Counted from the first letter of the stretch, positions 22,882 through 32,698 are shown. The stretch is 56,837 bases of DNA from Bacillota bacterium (GCA_015059365.1 SVAO01000007.1:1-56837), one strand, 5' to 3'. The notes: generated by a model from the sequence alone, not told the origin. Translations and numbers: made by a program.

Positions 22882-24516
22882 TTGAAAAGAAATAATTTTA
22901 TTAATGGTGCATTTATTGCAACATTAGGAATAGTAGTTTGTAAGATCTTAGGCTTAGTTTATGTAATACCATTATATAAAATTATTGGTTCTCAAGGTGG
23001 TGCGTTATATAGTTATGCCTATTCTATATATGCGGTCTTTTTAAATCTTTCAACCGCAGGAATCCCTACAGCTATTTCTAAAATAGTAAGTGAGTATAAT
23101 GCTTTACATCAAGAAAAATTGCAAAAGAGGGCATTTGATATTGCATCTAAATTGTTAAATATAGTTGGTATATTATCATTTATAATATTGTTTATATTTT
23201 CTGATTATTTTGCACATTTGATAATCGGGGGAACAGAAGGTGGAAATTCAGTAGCTGATGTGTCTATCGCAATAAAGATTGTTTCACTGGCTTTGCTTGT
23301 TGTTCCTAAATTAAGCATATTAAGAGGTTATTTTCAAGGAAATAAATTTATTACCTATTCAAGTGTTTCTACTGTTATAGAACAACTAGTAAGAGTTTTA
23401 TTGATTATAGTAGGTAGCTATGTATCTGTTAAGGTTTTTCACTTGCCAATTAACATTGCGGTATACATATCAATTTTAGCAGCTACAATAGGTGCATTGG
23501 CGTCATATTTATACTTAAAGTTTAAGATAAAAAGAAACAAACAAGAATTCGAAATTCAAGAAATTAATAATGAACATGTTATTGATAATAAAAAATTATT
23601 GAAAAAGATTTTGTTATATGCACTTCCGTTTGTACTTATCAGTCTTTTACGCTCAGCATATAGCGTTGTAGATACATTTACAGTTGTAAAAACACTAACT
23701 TCTCTAGGTTATACAACAGATGTTGCTGAAACAACAATAGGGGTTTTTAACACTTGGGGTTCTAAATTGAACATGATTGTGGTATCAATTTCATTGGGGT
23801 TAATTACAAGTTTAATTCCGGAAATTACTGGGAGTTATGCCAAGAAAGAATTTAAAAATATTAATTATAAAATTAATCAATCAATAAAAGTTTTACTTTT
23901 TACAACTATACCAATGGCTATAGGAATAAGTCTTTTAGCTTCTCCTATATGGACAATATTCTATGGCTATGATGTTGTAAGCGTAAATATATTTTCAATT
24001 TATATATTACAGGTTATAATTTATAGTTTGTATATAACTTTGATTAATGCAGTACAAGCAATGAATGAAACAAAAATTAGTTTAGGAGTATTATGTATTA
24101 GTTTTCTTTTGAAAGTTGCTCTAAATATTCCTATAATGAGGTTTTTATATTATATAAATATTGATGCATATTACGGACCTGCTGTAACTAATGCAATTGT
24201 TGAATTTTTATCTGTTATGATTATTTTAATTGTTTTAAAGAAAAAATATAATTTTAAATATAAAGAATTATTTACGCCATTATTAAAAATAATTGTTTGT
24301 CTGACAGTTATGTTAAGTGTACTTTGGGGGTTAAAATATATTTACTATTCTTTTAATGGTATTGTTCAGTCAGTTATAACAATAATCTTATTTACAATTG
24401 TTGGTGGTTTAATATACATGTTATTATCATTCAGATTAAAATTGATTAATGATATTTTTGGATCTAATTTTTTTGATAAAATAAGACAAAAGTTTAGTAG
24501 AAAAAATAAGAATTAA
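22882..24516 (+). CDS. MOP-superfamily lipid flippase, SpoVB/MurJ (YtgP) type
   Basis: A 544-residue membrane protein with about 14 hydrophobic segments. The N-terminus (GAFIATLGIVVCKILGLVYV) and LSTAGIPTAISKIVSEYNA are characteristic of the SpoVB/YtgP branch, which flips lipid II across the membrane. The start codon is TTG, with AGGGCGTGA ahead of it; no ATG fits. It follows the M23 gene after 20 bases, completing a cell-wall operon. SpoVB (cortex) and MurJ (vegetative) cannot be separated by eye. Confidence 0.87.
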   Translation: MKRNNFINGAFIATLGIVVCKILGLVYVIPLYKIIGSQGGALYSYAYSIYAVFLNLSTAGIPTAISKIVSEYNALHQEKLQKRAFDIASKLLNIVGILSFIILFIFSDYFAHLIIGGTEGGNSVADVSIAIKIVSLALLVVPKLSILRGYFQGNKFITYSSVSTVIEQLVRVLLIIVGSYVSVKVFHLPINIAVYISILAATIGALASYLYLKFKIKRNKQEFEIQEINNEHVIDNKKLLKKILLYALPFVLISLLRSAYSVVDTFTVVKTLTSLGYTTDVAETTIGVFNTWGSKLNMIVVSISLGLITSLIPEITGSYAKKEFKNINYKINQSIKVLLFTTIPMAIGISLLASPIWTIFYGYDVVSVNIFSIYILQVIIYSLYITLINAVQAMNETKISLGVLCISFLLKVALNIPIMRFLYYINIDAYYGPAVTNAIVEFLSVMIILIVLKKKYNFKYKELFTPLLKIIVCLTVMLSVLWGLKYIYYSFNGIVQSVITIILFTIVGGLIYMLLSFRLKLINDIFGSNFFDKIRQKFSRKNKN

Positions 24517-24560
24517 AAACAATAGTCAAGGAGTTTATATAACTCTTGGCTATTGTTTTG
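24516..24560 (+). terminator. Terminator of the cell-wall operon
   Basis: AAAACAATAGTCAAGGAGTT/AACTCTTGGCTATTGTTTT, about 18 pairs with one mismatch, then a T-rich tail. Confidence 0.88.
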
Positions 24561-24588
24561 TTAAAAATGTTACCATAATAAAATAATT

Positions 24589-24597
24589 TGGTATAAT
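24589..24597 (+). promoter_or_regulatory. Extended -10 promoter of the SDR gene
   Basis: TGG-TATAAT, 19 bases before the start codon. Confidence 0.5.
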
Positions 24598-24616
24598 TAA
24601 ATTGGAGGTAAGAATT

Positions 24617-25417
24617 ATGAAAACAGTTGTTATTACAGGAAGTGCACGAGGTTTTGGTTTTGAAATGTTAAAATTATTTAGAGAATATAACTTTAATGTA
24701 GTGTTGTGTGATATATCTCAGGAGTTTTTAGATATTTCAGAACAAAAATTAAGGAATATTAAAAGCAAAGGTCAAATTTTATCATGTCAAACCGATATTA
24801 CAAAAGAAGAAGATGTAAAAAAATTAATTGATGAAACATTGAAGCAATTTAAAACTATTGACATTTGGATTAATAATGCAGGCGTAAATCAACCTAATAA
24901 ACCGATATGGGAATTAGATAAAAAAACTATTGATAGATTAATTGATATTGATGTTAAAGGAACTGTGTTATGCTCAAAATTGATTATGCCAATTATGATT
25001 AAACAAAACGGTGGACAAATTTTAAATGTAGAAGGTCATGGTAGTAATGATGCTAAAATATTAGGATTATCATTATATGGTACTAGTAAAAGAGCAATAA
25101 CATATTTTACTGAGGCATTAGCATTTGAGTCAGAAAAATTAAATACAAATGTCCTAATAGGAAAAATTACCCCAGGAATTATGATTACTAATTTTATAAA
25201 TACAGCCTTAGGGGACGGGGAAAAGATAGAATTAGACGAAAAGACTAAAAAAATTTATAATATATTAGGAGATTATCCTGAAACTATCGCCAATTTCATG
25301 GTGGAAAAAATAATTAACAATAAAAAGAATAACGTTAAATTTACTTGGTTAACAGGTGGAAGAGCAGCATGGCGTTTTATGACTTCAGCATTTAATAAGA
25401 GAAATTTTTTTGAGTAG
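24617..25417 (+). CDS. Short-chain dehydrogenase/reductase
   Basis: A 266-residue NAD(P)-dependent SDR. Rossmann motif T7-G-S-A-R-G-F-G14, NNAG in the fourth strand, and Y154-G-T-S-K158. The serine usually found 13 residues before the Tyr is not obvious (the region reads NVEGHGSNDA), so Ser143 or a changed mechanism may apply. The C-terminal tail with TWLTGGRAAWRF is unusual. Substrate unknown. GGAGG at 24604-24608 sets the start. The next gene follows after 11 bases. Confidence 0.82.
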   Translation: MKTVVITGSARGFGFEMLKLFREYNFNVVLCDISQEFLDISEQKLRNIKSKGQILSCQTDITKEEDVKKLIDETLKQFKTIDIWINNAGVNQPNKPIWELDKKTIDRLIDIDVKGTVLCSKLIMPIMIKQNGGQILNVEGHGSNDAKILGLSLYGTSKRAITYFTEALAFESEKLNTNVLIGKITPGIMITNFINTALGDGEKIELDEKTKKIYNILGDYPETIANFMVEKIINNKKNNVKFTWLTGGRAAWRFMTSAFNKRNFFE

Positions 25418-25428
25418 GGGAACATAAT

Positions 25429-26220
25429 ATGCAAAAGGTAAAAACAATATCATTAGTAGTAATACCATTAATTGTTCTTATATTAGTATGTTTTTTATAT
25501 GCCAAAACACAAGACAAAGTATCAATGGTTTACCAAGCATATGTCAAATTAGACTCACTTATTTTATTTAATTTTGACGATACCAATAACCCATTAATAA
25601 CTAGCTATAGTTTGGAAGATGAAAATGATTTAAAATTATTTAGTAATATTAATTTTAATGGAATGAGTCTTGAAATGGCTATAGAAGAATATTTGAAGAT
25701 AGAAAAAAACAATGGAGTAACTTTAAATAATGTTTATATTTGGACTAATTGGGATAATGAAAATTATTTTAACGGTAAGAATTATAAATTAAATATCTTG
25801 GATGACAAAACACTAGATAAAGTACCTGAGATTACAAAGCCTAAACTTCTATATAATCATAAATATTACAAAGTGGGAGATAAACATAATTACAATATTG
25901 TTATTAAAGAAGATTGGTCTTTAGAATACCATGTTGATGAGTATACAACAACTATTTGTGATGAATATATTGATGATTCTTGTTTTGAGGCAACAATTGA
26001 TGATGAATATTATAAAGATGCTTCAAATTCACATACATATTCATTAAGTGATGGTATTATAACAATAAAATCTAAAAAGGATAAAGATTACTTTGGTTGG
26101 GTGTACTCTTATGATGAGTGTGAAATTATGTATAATGCTTTAAAATGTAATTATTACAATGGTTATCATGAACCTAATCCTGTTTATCGTCATACGGTTT
26201 ATTATGAATTAAAACAATAA
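25429..26220 (+). CDS. Hypothetical membrane-anchored extracellular protein
   Basis: Not recognised. 263 residues with one N-terminal membrane segment (about 5-25) and an acidic, Tyr- and Asn-rich extracellular domain. Two cysteines in TTTICDEYIDDSCFEA and two in YDECEIMYNALKCN could form disulfides. Probably co-transcribed with the SDR gene, and convergent with another secreted protein of similar composition. Confidence 0.65.
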   Translation: MQKVKTISLVVIPLIVLILVCFLYAKTQDKVSMVYQAYVKLDSLILFNFDDTNNPLITSYSLEDENDLKLFSNINFNGMSLEMAIEEYLKIEKNNGVTLNNVYIWTNWDNENYFNGKNYKLNILDDKTLDKVPEITKPKLLYNHKYYKVGDKHNYNIVIKEDWSLEYHVDEYTTTICDEYIDDSCFEATIDDEYYKDASNSHTYSLSDGIITIKSKKDKDYFGWVYSYDECEIMYNALKCNYYNGYHEPNPVYRHTVYYELKQ

Positions 26221-26221
26221 A

Positions 26222-26244
26222 AAAATACCTTTAAGGTATTTTAT
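26222..26244. terminator. Bidirectional terminator
   Basis: AAAATACC/GGTATTTT stem between two convergent genes, with AT-rich flanks on both sides. Confidence 0.7.
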
Positions 26245-27653
26245 TTTTCATCTAAAATGGAAAAGTCATACATAGACTCAAAATCCCAACTCAGTATTTC
26301 AGAACGTTTCTCTTCAATTATTCCACGTTCATATGTCCATTCGTTTGAAAGTTCTGCATATTTTAGTTCGCACTCATATGTTATGTCATCGCTTGAACTA
26401 GGACCACAAGTGTTTCCTAATTCTTGCCATTTTTCATCCATTATATTGCTTACTGTTTTTTCTTCCTCATCTATTTTTTTAAGTTCATTACGTTGTTTTA
26501 TAGAAATAGCAGGGTATTGTTCTGTCATAATACGATCATATGCTAAATCAATGTAATCTAACACACTGAAATTTTGTGTGTATCCTTGAGAGTTTCTTTC
26601 AGTAAATTTCACATTCCCTAATGTTCCTAAGAATGTCCATTTGTTATCAATCCATTCGTATACATTACTTGAATTATTAATACTTGTAGCTATTGAATTA
26701 TAAGATGAATAATAGTATGGGTCCTCATCAAAACCTAAGCAAAATTTTCTATAAGTGACGTTTTTATTATTATATAAAGGGACAATAGTGGTTGCAGATG
26801 CTTCATGGTTATAATATTTATTTTGTGTAAAAGTAATACAAGCATCGTCGGTTGTTATACCTTGACTTTTTAAGTCAAATATTTGCATATAACCAGAAAT
26901 GTCACTTCCATATTTATATGGGACAGCCCCATTGTTTTTTTTGTTATATCCCATTGGAGTTACACTATAACTGTCAAATGAAACTTTATAATAAGAGTAA
27001 CTAGTTGGTATCCAAATTATCTCAATATCAAGTGGGGTAATAGTTGGTGTATGTTCCTGATTAGTATCATTGTTAGTGTTATTTTCCACATTATTATTTT
27101 GATTATTATTAGGTTTACTTTCTACTTTATTGTTGTTATTTTGATTGTTACTTGGCTTGCTTTCAACTTTATTTGATATATTTTCCTTTTTATCAGATTC
27201 ATCTTTAATATTATTAGAATTGTTTTCTTCTTTTGACGGTTCTTTAATATCTGGTGTTTTGTTGTTGGTGTTATCGTTACCTTTTTGTTTATATGTTTCT
27301 ATTAAATTAGTAATATCTTTTTGGCCGCTAGCTAATTTAATATTTAATGCATTTTTATTGTTTAACTCATTATATAACGTAAAATTTAACTGACGTTCTA
27401 AGTCGTTGTAATTAGTTTCAATAAATTCATTAACTTTAATATCTTTTTCACAAAATTCGTTTAAACATTTTGTTTTTATTACAATATTATTTGAATTAAA
27501 ATATAATATAAATTTAGATTTTGCTTCAAATTCAATTGAATAAGCAATATTTGGTTTTTTATATGTTAAACAAAAAACAACTCCGATTACAATAACGATA
27601 AAAAGATATATTACATAGCAAATTTTTACATGTTCTTTAAACCACTTAAACAT
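26241..27653 (-). CDS. Hypothetical membrane-anchored protein with Asn-rich linker
   Basis: Not recognised. 470 residues: one membrane segment near the N-terminus (about 12-32), a small domain, then a low-complexity linker (about 125-200) with repeated KVESKPnNNQNNN units, then an extracellular C-terminal domain with several cysteines (CITF, CLGF, NTCGPSS, YECEL). The linker probably spans the cell wall. The start at 27653 uses GAGGTGAT; a GTG nine bases upstream lies inside that site. Confidence 0.65.
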   Translation of the reverse strand: MFKWFKEHVKICYVIYLFIVIVIGVVFCLTYKKPNIAYSIEFEAKSKFILYFNSNNIVIKTKCLNEFCEKDIKVNEFIETNYNDLERQLNFTLYNELNNKNALNIKLASGQKDITNLIETYKQKGNDNTNNKTPDIKEPSKEENNSNNIKDESDKKENISNKVESKPSNNQNNNNKVESKPNNNQNNNVENNTNNDTNQEHTPTITPLDIEIIWIPTSYSYYKVSFDSYSVTPMGYNKKNNGAVPYKYGSDISGYMQIFDLKSQGITTDDACITFTQNKYYNHEASATTIVPLYNNKNVTYRKFCLGFDEDPYYYSSYNSIATSINNSSNVYEWIDNKWTFLGTLGNVKFTERNSQGYTQNFSVLDYIDLAYDRIMTEQYPAISIKQRNELKKIDEEEKTVSNIMDEKWQELGNTCGPSSSDDITYECELKYAELSNEWTYERGIIEEKRSEILSWDFESMYDFSILDEK

Positions 27654-27723
27654 ATATATCACCTCTATAAGTATATGTTATCATTAATTGACTATTTTTT
27701 CAATTTTGTTTATGGTTAATTTT

Positions 27724-27732
27724 TGATATAAT
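27724..27732 (+). promoter_or_regulatory. Extended -10 promoter
   Basis: TGA-TATAAT, 17 bases before the start of the 161-residue membrane protein. Confidence 0.5.
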
Positions 27733-27749
27733 AATTATGGTGAATTAAT

Positions 27750-28235
27750 ATGAATATAGATATTTATTTAAAAAGTAGAGAAGATTTTAAAAATCAATAT
27801 AATAGTAATGAGTTAAATAAAGATTTAGGAGATTATATATTTAAGAAGGCTTCTATTTCTAAATTAACTAGAAAAAAACTATTAAAAATTAATATTAAGA
27901 CTGATTTTGAGATGGATGAATTCGAAAAAAATAATATGATTGACATGATTAGAGCGTATTATGGTAATTCTATAAAAGTTGAATTAATTTATTTGAAAAA
28001 CATGTATTTTAAAAACATCATTTTGTTTATAATTGGAGTAATTTTACTAATGATAGCGTATTTTTTTGAAAATATTACTGTTTTTTTGTTGCCAGAGATA
28101 TTTATAATTATAGGATGGCTAGCAATATGGGAAATGGCGTATAACTTTTTGTTTTCTAATAGCAAACATTATATAAGAATCAAAATTTTAAAAAAATTGA
28201 CAAATTGCTATATTGAAATAGAACAAAAGATATAG
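27750..28235 (+). CDS. Hypothetical two-helix membrane protein
   Basis: Not recognised. 161 residues: a charged cytoplasmic N-terminal half and two adjacent hydrophobic segments (about 89-130) joined by a short turn, then a basic C-terminus. Preceded by a promoter and followed within 35 bases by the slipin gene, which has its own promoter. Confidence 0.65.
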   Translation: MNIDIYLKSREDFKNQYNSNELNKDLGDYIFKKASISKLTRKKLLKINIKTDFEMDEFEKNNMIDMIRAYYGNSIKVELIYLKNMYFKNIILFIIGVILLMIAYFFENITVFLLPEIFIIIGWLAIWEMAYNFLFSNSKHYIRIKILKKLTNCYIEIEQKI

Positions 28236-28240
28236 ATATA

Positions 28241-28249
28241 TGATATAAT
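28241..28249 (+). promoter_or_regulatory. Extended -10 promoter of the slipin gene
   Basis: TGA-TATAAT, 20 bases before the start codon and just ahead of the AGGAGGT site. Confidence 0.55.
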
Positions 28250-28269
28250 TAAATTATAGGAGGTAAGTT

Positions 28270-29019
28270 ATGTTATTAGTTATTTTGATTATTGTGCTTT
28301 TGGTAGTATTAAGTTCAATTAGGCAAATTAATGAATATGAAAGGGGTATTTTATTTACTTTTGGTAAGTATTCAAAAATGTTAATGCCAGGATGGCGTGT
28401 AGTATTGCCTATAATTCAATTTTACAAAAAAGTAGATATTAGAACTAAAGCAGTAGATGTTCCTGAACAAGAAACTATAACTCGTGATAATGTGTCAATT
28501 AGAATTAACGCAGTAATTTATTACAAGGTTTTTGATGCTGGCAAAGCTATCATTGAAGTTGAAAATTTTTATTATGCTGTCAGTCAATTGGCTCAAACTA
28601 CAATGCGAAACATTGTTGGTTCGGTAACTTTAGATCAATTGTTAAGTGACCGTGAAAAAATTTCTGCTGAAATTTGTACAGTTATAGATAAGGCAACAGA
28701 TGCTTGGGGAATAAAAGTTGAAAATGTTGAATTAAAAGATGTTTCACTACCAGAAGAGATGAAAAGAGTAATTGCTAAAGCTGCAGAAGCAGAACGTGAA
28801 AAAGCAGCAGTAATTACGAAAGCAAAAGGAGAAGTAGAAGCAGCTGAAAATTTAGCTAAAGCCGCAAATTTAATGGGAACTACGCCTGGAGCATTACATC
28901 TTAGAACACTATCTACATTAAATGATTTGTCATCAGATCAATCAAATACTGTAATTTTTGCAGTTCCAGTAGAAGTACTAAGAGCTTTAGAGGGACTTGG
29001 ATCTAAAAAAGAACAATAA
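28270..29019 (+). CDS. Slipin / stomatin-like SPFH protein
   Basis: A 249-residue membrane-scaffold protein: an N-terminal hydrophobic hairpin (about 1-15), the SPFH/band 7 domain (INEYERGILFTFGKY to about residue 180) with typical KDVSLPEEMKRVIAKAAEAEREK, and a C-terminal helical region ending in IFAVPVEVLRALEGL. It forms oligomers in membrane microdomains. Bacterial slipin genes are often paired with a NfeD gene, which is absent here. Confidence 0.9.
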   Translation: MLLVILIIVLLVVLSSIRQINEYERGILFTFGKYSKMLMPGWRVVLPIIQFYKKVDIRTKAVDVPEQETITRDNVSIRINAVIYYKVFDAGKAIIEVENFYYAVSQLAQTTMRNIVGSVTLDQLLSDREKISAEICTVIDKATDAWGIKVENVELKDVSLPEEMKRVIAKAAEAEREKAAVITKAKGEVEAAENLAKAANLMGTTPGALHLRTLSTLNDLSSDQSNTVIFAVPVEVLRALEGLGSKKEQ

Positions 29020-29023
29020 ATTT

Positions 29024-29055
29024 AAGAAAGAATAAAAAAATCTTTCTTTTTTTTT
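29024..29055 (+). terminator. Terminator of the slipin gene
   Basis: AAGAAAGA/TCTTTCTT stem with an A-rich loop and a long T run. Confidence 0.7.
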
Positions 29056-29060
29056 TAATT

Positions 29061-29069
29061 TTGTTATAA
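29061..29069 (+). promoter_or_regulatory. Extended -10 promoter
   Basis: TGT-TATAAT, 17 bases before the start of the next gene. Confidence 0.5.
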
Positions 29070-29086
29070 TTATAATAGGTGATAGT

Positions 29087-29848
29087 ATGGCAAATAAAGT
29101 AGTTTATAATAATACCGATTATGACATTTTAGATGCCATAACTTTATTGGATAGAAATTATTTAATTTTAATAAATGGCAACAGTTTTGATGACATTAAC
29201 TATTTAGAAAGCAGTATTATTGATGGTCAAAAAAAATATTTTTTACCTCCTAAAAGTTATGACATTAGTAATTCTAATTATGATTTAAAAAGGTTACAGT
29301 TAAGCTTTGTGGTAAGTAGAATTGTAAATATATTAAAATATCAAGTGGAAAATAACTATTCAAGAGATTTAAATGATATAAAGTCAAACTTTGTGGAAAT
29401 AAAAAAATTTTTGTATAATGATACAACAATACAATCTATTTTAAATAAATATGAAAATTTAAAACCAGATACATTTTTAAATATATTAGAAAAAATAGAA
29501 GAATGTTTAAATAAGAAGTTTTTAATTGAGGATAAGAAAGAATATAATTATTTAGAAAGGCCAATAAAAACTGACAATGGTCTAGATTATGAATGGCTTT
29601 ATGACTTGAATTTAAGTCAATTAAGAGACATTATTGGTTGTAAAAATAGAACTAGTGAAGAATTAATATATATATTAGATGCTTTAGATAAAAAAGAAGA
29701 AACATATTTATCTATACAATATTATACTGAACTTGGTAAGATAAAAAAATTAAAATCACAAACTGCAACCGCTGCTTTTGTTGATGTGTTTTTATTGACT
29801 GCAATTACAGCTAGTTTTGCTTTATTGTTCTTATTAAGCATATTTTAG
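29087..29848 (+). CDS. Hypothetical tail-anchored protein next to the LTA synthase gene
   Basis: Not recognised. 253 residues, hydrophilic and Asn-rich, with one hydrophobic segment at the C-terminus (about residues 228-252). AGGTGAT stands just before the ATG. Its TAG stop is 11 bases before the likely start of the LTA-synthase-like gene, so the two are co-transcribed and may act on the same envelope step. Confidence 0.65.
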   Translation: MANKVVYNNTDYDILDAITLLDRNYLILINGNSFDDINYLESSIIDGQKKYFLPPKSYDISNSNYDLKRLQLSFVVSRIVNILKYQVENNYSRDLNDIKSNFVEIKKFLYNDTTIQSILNKYENLKPDTFLNILEKIEECLNKKFLIEDKKEYNYLERPIKTDNGLDYEWLYDLNLSQLRDIIGCKNRTSEELIYILDALDKKEETYLSIQYYTELGKIKKLKSQTATAAFVDVFLLTAITASFALLFLLSIF

Positions 29849-29859
29849 TGGGTGATGGT

Positions 29860-31803
29860 GTGAAGGATTTTTTTAAGGATAAGAAATTAAATTTATTTTT
29901 AGTTTATTTTGGTTTAATTTTTTATTTAGAAGTTTTATTTAAAATATACAAGTATAATCAAGTTTTTAATATTGGCTTAATTCACATGATTAGTTTTTCT
30001 ATATCGATTTCATTTTTATGTACATTATTAACCTCGTTATTTAGTGATAAGGTAAATAAAATTATTTTCTATATTATTTCAACGTTTATAACTATATTGT
30101 TTTTAGTTCAGTTTGTTTTTTCTGGATTATTTTCGACACTTTTTAGTTTTGCTTCAATAGGATTAGCAGATCAAGCGGCTGATTTTGTTAGTATAATCGT
30201 AGATTTTATTTTAAAACATTTTTTATGGTTTTTGTTATTCTTAGTTCCTGTTTTAGTATTAATCATAATTAATAAAAAAATTAGATTTTCAAAAACAGAC
30301 AAGAATTCACTAATAATTAATGTTTGTGGACTGTTAGCCTATTACTTGATTTCTTTAATAATTATGCTTCCTGCTAGGGATAAATTATATTCTGCTTATG
30401 AATTTTATTTTAAACGTAACGACGCTACTTTAGCAGCAGATAAAGTAGGAGTTCTAACTACTATGAGGTTAGATTTTACTAGATGGTTGACTGGTTTTGA
30501 AGAAGAAATTATTATTAATGTTCCCATAAAACAACCTGATGAAACTTTAGAGACTACTCAGTATAATGAAATGGATATTGATTTTAGTACTTTAATGAAT
30601 TCTGAAAAAACATCAACATTAAAGCAAATGGCAACGTATTTTAATTCGGTTCCAAAGACTAATAAAAACGATTATACGGGTATGTTTAAAGATAAAAACT
30701 TAATATTTATTTTAGCAGAAGGATTTAACGAAATTGCTGTAGATAAAGAATTAACACCAACTCTTTATAAACTCACCCATGAAGGCTTTGTTTTTAATAA
30801 TTTTTATAGTCCGGTATTTTTAAGTACTACAGGTGGAGAATTTCAGGCTATGACGGGATTAATTCCAACTCAGGATATTCTTTCTACCTGGAAGGGGAAA
30901 GGAATTGAAACCTTATTTTCGTTGGGGCATGTATTTAATGAATTAGATTATAATGTAGGTGCATATCATAACTGGACATATAGTTATTATTCTAGACAAA
31001 ACACAATGCCTGCATTAGGATTTGATAATTATTTAGCTTGTCGCAATGGTTTAGAAAAACTTATGAATTGTCAAAAATGGCCTACTAGTGATATTGAACT
31101 TATGGCTACTACGTCTAATAGGTATATTTCTAGTGAGGAAAAATTTATGACTTATTATATTACTTTAAGTGGTCATGCAGAATATAATTTTAGTGGAAAT
31201 TATATTGCTAAAAAGAATCAAAATTTAGTAAGTCATTTAAACTATAGTACGCCAATAAAAGCCTATTTGGCAACCCAAATAGAACTGGATAGGTCTTTAG
31301 AACTTTTAATTAATAATTTAGAGGAAGCAGGAATATTAGAAGATACGGTAATTGCTTTAGTAGGAGATCACTATCCCTATACAATAGGTGTTAATGACAT
31401 AAATCAAATTTCAACTTATAAAAAAGATTCAATCGTAGAAGTAAATCACAGTAATTTTATTCTTTGGAATAGTGATATGGAAACTATAGAAATAAATAAA
31501 GTTGGTAGTCAAATTGATGTTTTGCCAACCTTATTAAATTTATTTGGTATTGAATATGATTCAAGGTTGTTAGTTGGTAGAGACATATTAAGTGATTGTG
31601 AAGGTTTAGCAATATTTTCAAATCGCAGTTGGGTTAGTGATAGTGGGACTTATTTTGCTAATGAGAAAAAATTTGTTCCTAAAGATAATGTTGAAATACC
31701 AGATGGCTACGTTGAATATGTCAATAATGAAATTGCTAACAAATACACTATTAGTAAGTTATTAATTGATAATAATTATTATAAACATATTTTAAAAAAA
31801 TAA
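29860..31803 (+). CDS. LTA synthase family sulfatase (LtaS-like)
   Basis: A 647-residue membrane enzyme: about five N-terminal membrane segments (to residue 190), a linker, and an extracellular sulfatase-fold domain. The metal-site Glu stands in LIFILAEGFN; the probable nucleophile Thr323 is in FLSTTGGEFQ; SGHAEY and GDHYPY carry further ligands. Relatives transfer glycerol-phosphate from phosphatidylglycerol to build lipoteichoic acid or its primer. The start GTG 29860 is preferred, as GGTGAT stands three bases before it (same spacing as in the upstream gene); GTG 29848 is possible. Confidence 0.85.
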   Translation: MKDFFKDKKLNLFLVYFGLIFYLEVLFKIYKYNQVFNIGLIHMISFSISISFLCTLLTSLFSDKVNKIIFYIISTFITILFLVQFVFSGLFSTLFSFASIGLADQAADFVSIIVDFILKHFLWFLLFLVPVLVLIIINKKIRFSKTDKNSLIINVCGLLAYYLISLIIMLPARDKLYSAYEFYFKRNDATLAADKVGVLTTMRLDFTRWLTGFEEEIIINVPIKQPDETLETTQYNEMDIDFSTLMNSEKTSTLKQMATYFNSVPKTNKNDYTGMFKDKNLIFILAEGFNEIAVDKELTPTLYKLTHEGFVFNNFYSPVFLSTTGGEFQAMTGLIPTQDILSTWKGKGIETLFSLGHVFNELDYNVGAYHNWTYSYYSRQNTMPALGFDNYLACRNGLEKLMNCQKWPTSDIELMATTSNRYISSEEKFMTYYITLSGHAEYNFSGNYIAKKNQNLVSHLNYSTPIKAYLATQIELDRSLELLINNLEEAGILEDTVIALVGDHYPYTIGVNDINQISTYKKDSIVEVNHSNFILWNSDMETIEINKVGSQIDVLPTLLNLFGIEYDSRLLVGRDILSDCEGLAIFSNRSWVSDSGTYFANEKKFVPKDNVEIPDGYVEYVNNEIANKYTISKLLIDNNYYKHILKK

Positions 31804-31828
31804 AACTTCACAAACATTTGTGAAGTTA
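31803..31828. terminator. Bidirectional terminator
   Basis: Perfect AACTTCACAAA/TTTGTGAAGTT arms between convergent genes; the minus-strand reading is followed by a T-rich stretch. Confidence 0.78.
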
Positions 31829-32698
31829 TTTATTTGTCAATCTATAAAAATTTATTGAAGGTTTATTGAAGAATCGAAAATTATAATCAGACGTTCCAAT
31901 ACCACTCGATATAAAGAAATCACAATCTCCAAGTTTATAGTATTCATCATAGTATTTTTTAGAATAATCTAATGTTGAAACTGGTCCAAACAATGGAATG
32001 TTTATTTGTCCCTTATGAGAATGTCCTGCTAAAATTAAATTAAAGTATGTATGATTTATATTATCAATAAAATCTGGTTCATGCATTATTAGAATTTTAT
32101 AAATTCCACTTAATTGGTCATCTGAATTTAAGTATTGTTCAATAACTTGATATCTTTCAATTAAACTTTCCTTAGCGTTTGTGTTAGATTTCAGACCTGC
32201 AATAAGGATTGGTGAATAATCTTTATTATAAATTAATTCATAATTATCATTTATATTTGTAAATCCTGATTCTTTAATAATACTTTCCCACTCGCTAAAG
32301 TTTTCATCATCCTCACCACTAATAGCATATTTGCCTATAGTTGTTTTAATATTATTTAAATTAGTTTTTAATTCGTTAATTTTATTTTCATTTAGGATAG
32401 TATCTTTATCAATTAAGTCACCAGTTAATACGACAATATCAGGTTTTAATAAATTTAATTCATTTACCATTTTTTCTAATTCTTTTAAATTTACAGTTCT
32501 TCCATAATGAATATCACTAATATGTGCGATTTTAAACCCATGAAAATTGTCTGTAATTATTGTATTTGTAATTTTGTATTCTTTTACCTTAAGACCTTTA
32601 GTCGAAATAAAACGGCTGTATAATAACAATCCGCTTATAGATAATATGCAAATAATTATTATTTTAATAAGTGTGTGTTTGTTTTTTTCCTTCTTCAT
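31826..32698 (-). CDS. Membrane-anchored calcineurin-like metallophosphoesterase (YkuE-like), altered active site
   Basis: A 290-residue protein with an N-terminal membrane segment (about 10-28) and a metallophosphoesterase domain. D62-x-H64 (HISDIHYG), G93-D94 (LTGDLID), a MHEPDF histidine and GHSHKG match the family. The block that normally reads GNHD is G128-E-D-D131, so the metal-binding Asn and the catalytic His are both replaced. Activity is therefore doubtful or altered. Convergent with the LTA-synthase gene. Confidence 0.83.
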   Translation of the reverse strand: MKKEKNKHTLIKIIIICILSISGLLLYSRFISTKGLKVKEYKITNTIITDNFHGFKIAHISDIHYGRTVNLKELEKMVNELNLLKPDIVVLTGDLIDKDTILNENKINELKTNLNNIKTTIGKYAISGEDDENFSEWESIIKESGFTNINDNYELIYNKDYSPILIAGLKSNTNAKESLIERYQVIEQYLNSDDQLSGIYKILIMHEPDFIDNINHTYFNLILAGHSHKGQINIPLFGPVSTLDYSKKYYDEYYKLGDCDFFISSGIGTSDYNFRFFNKPSINFYRLTNK

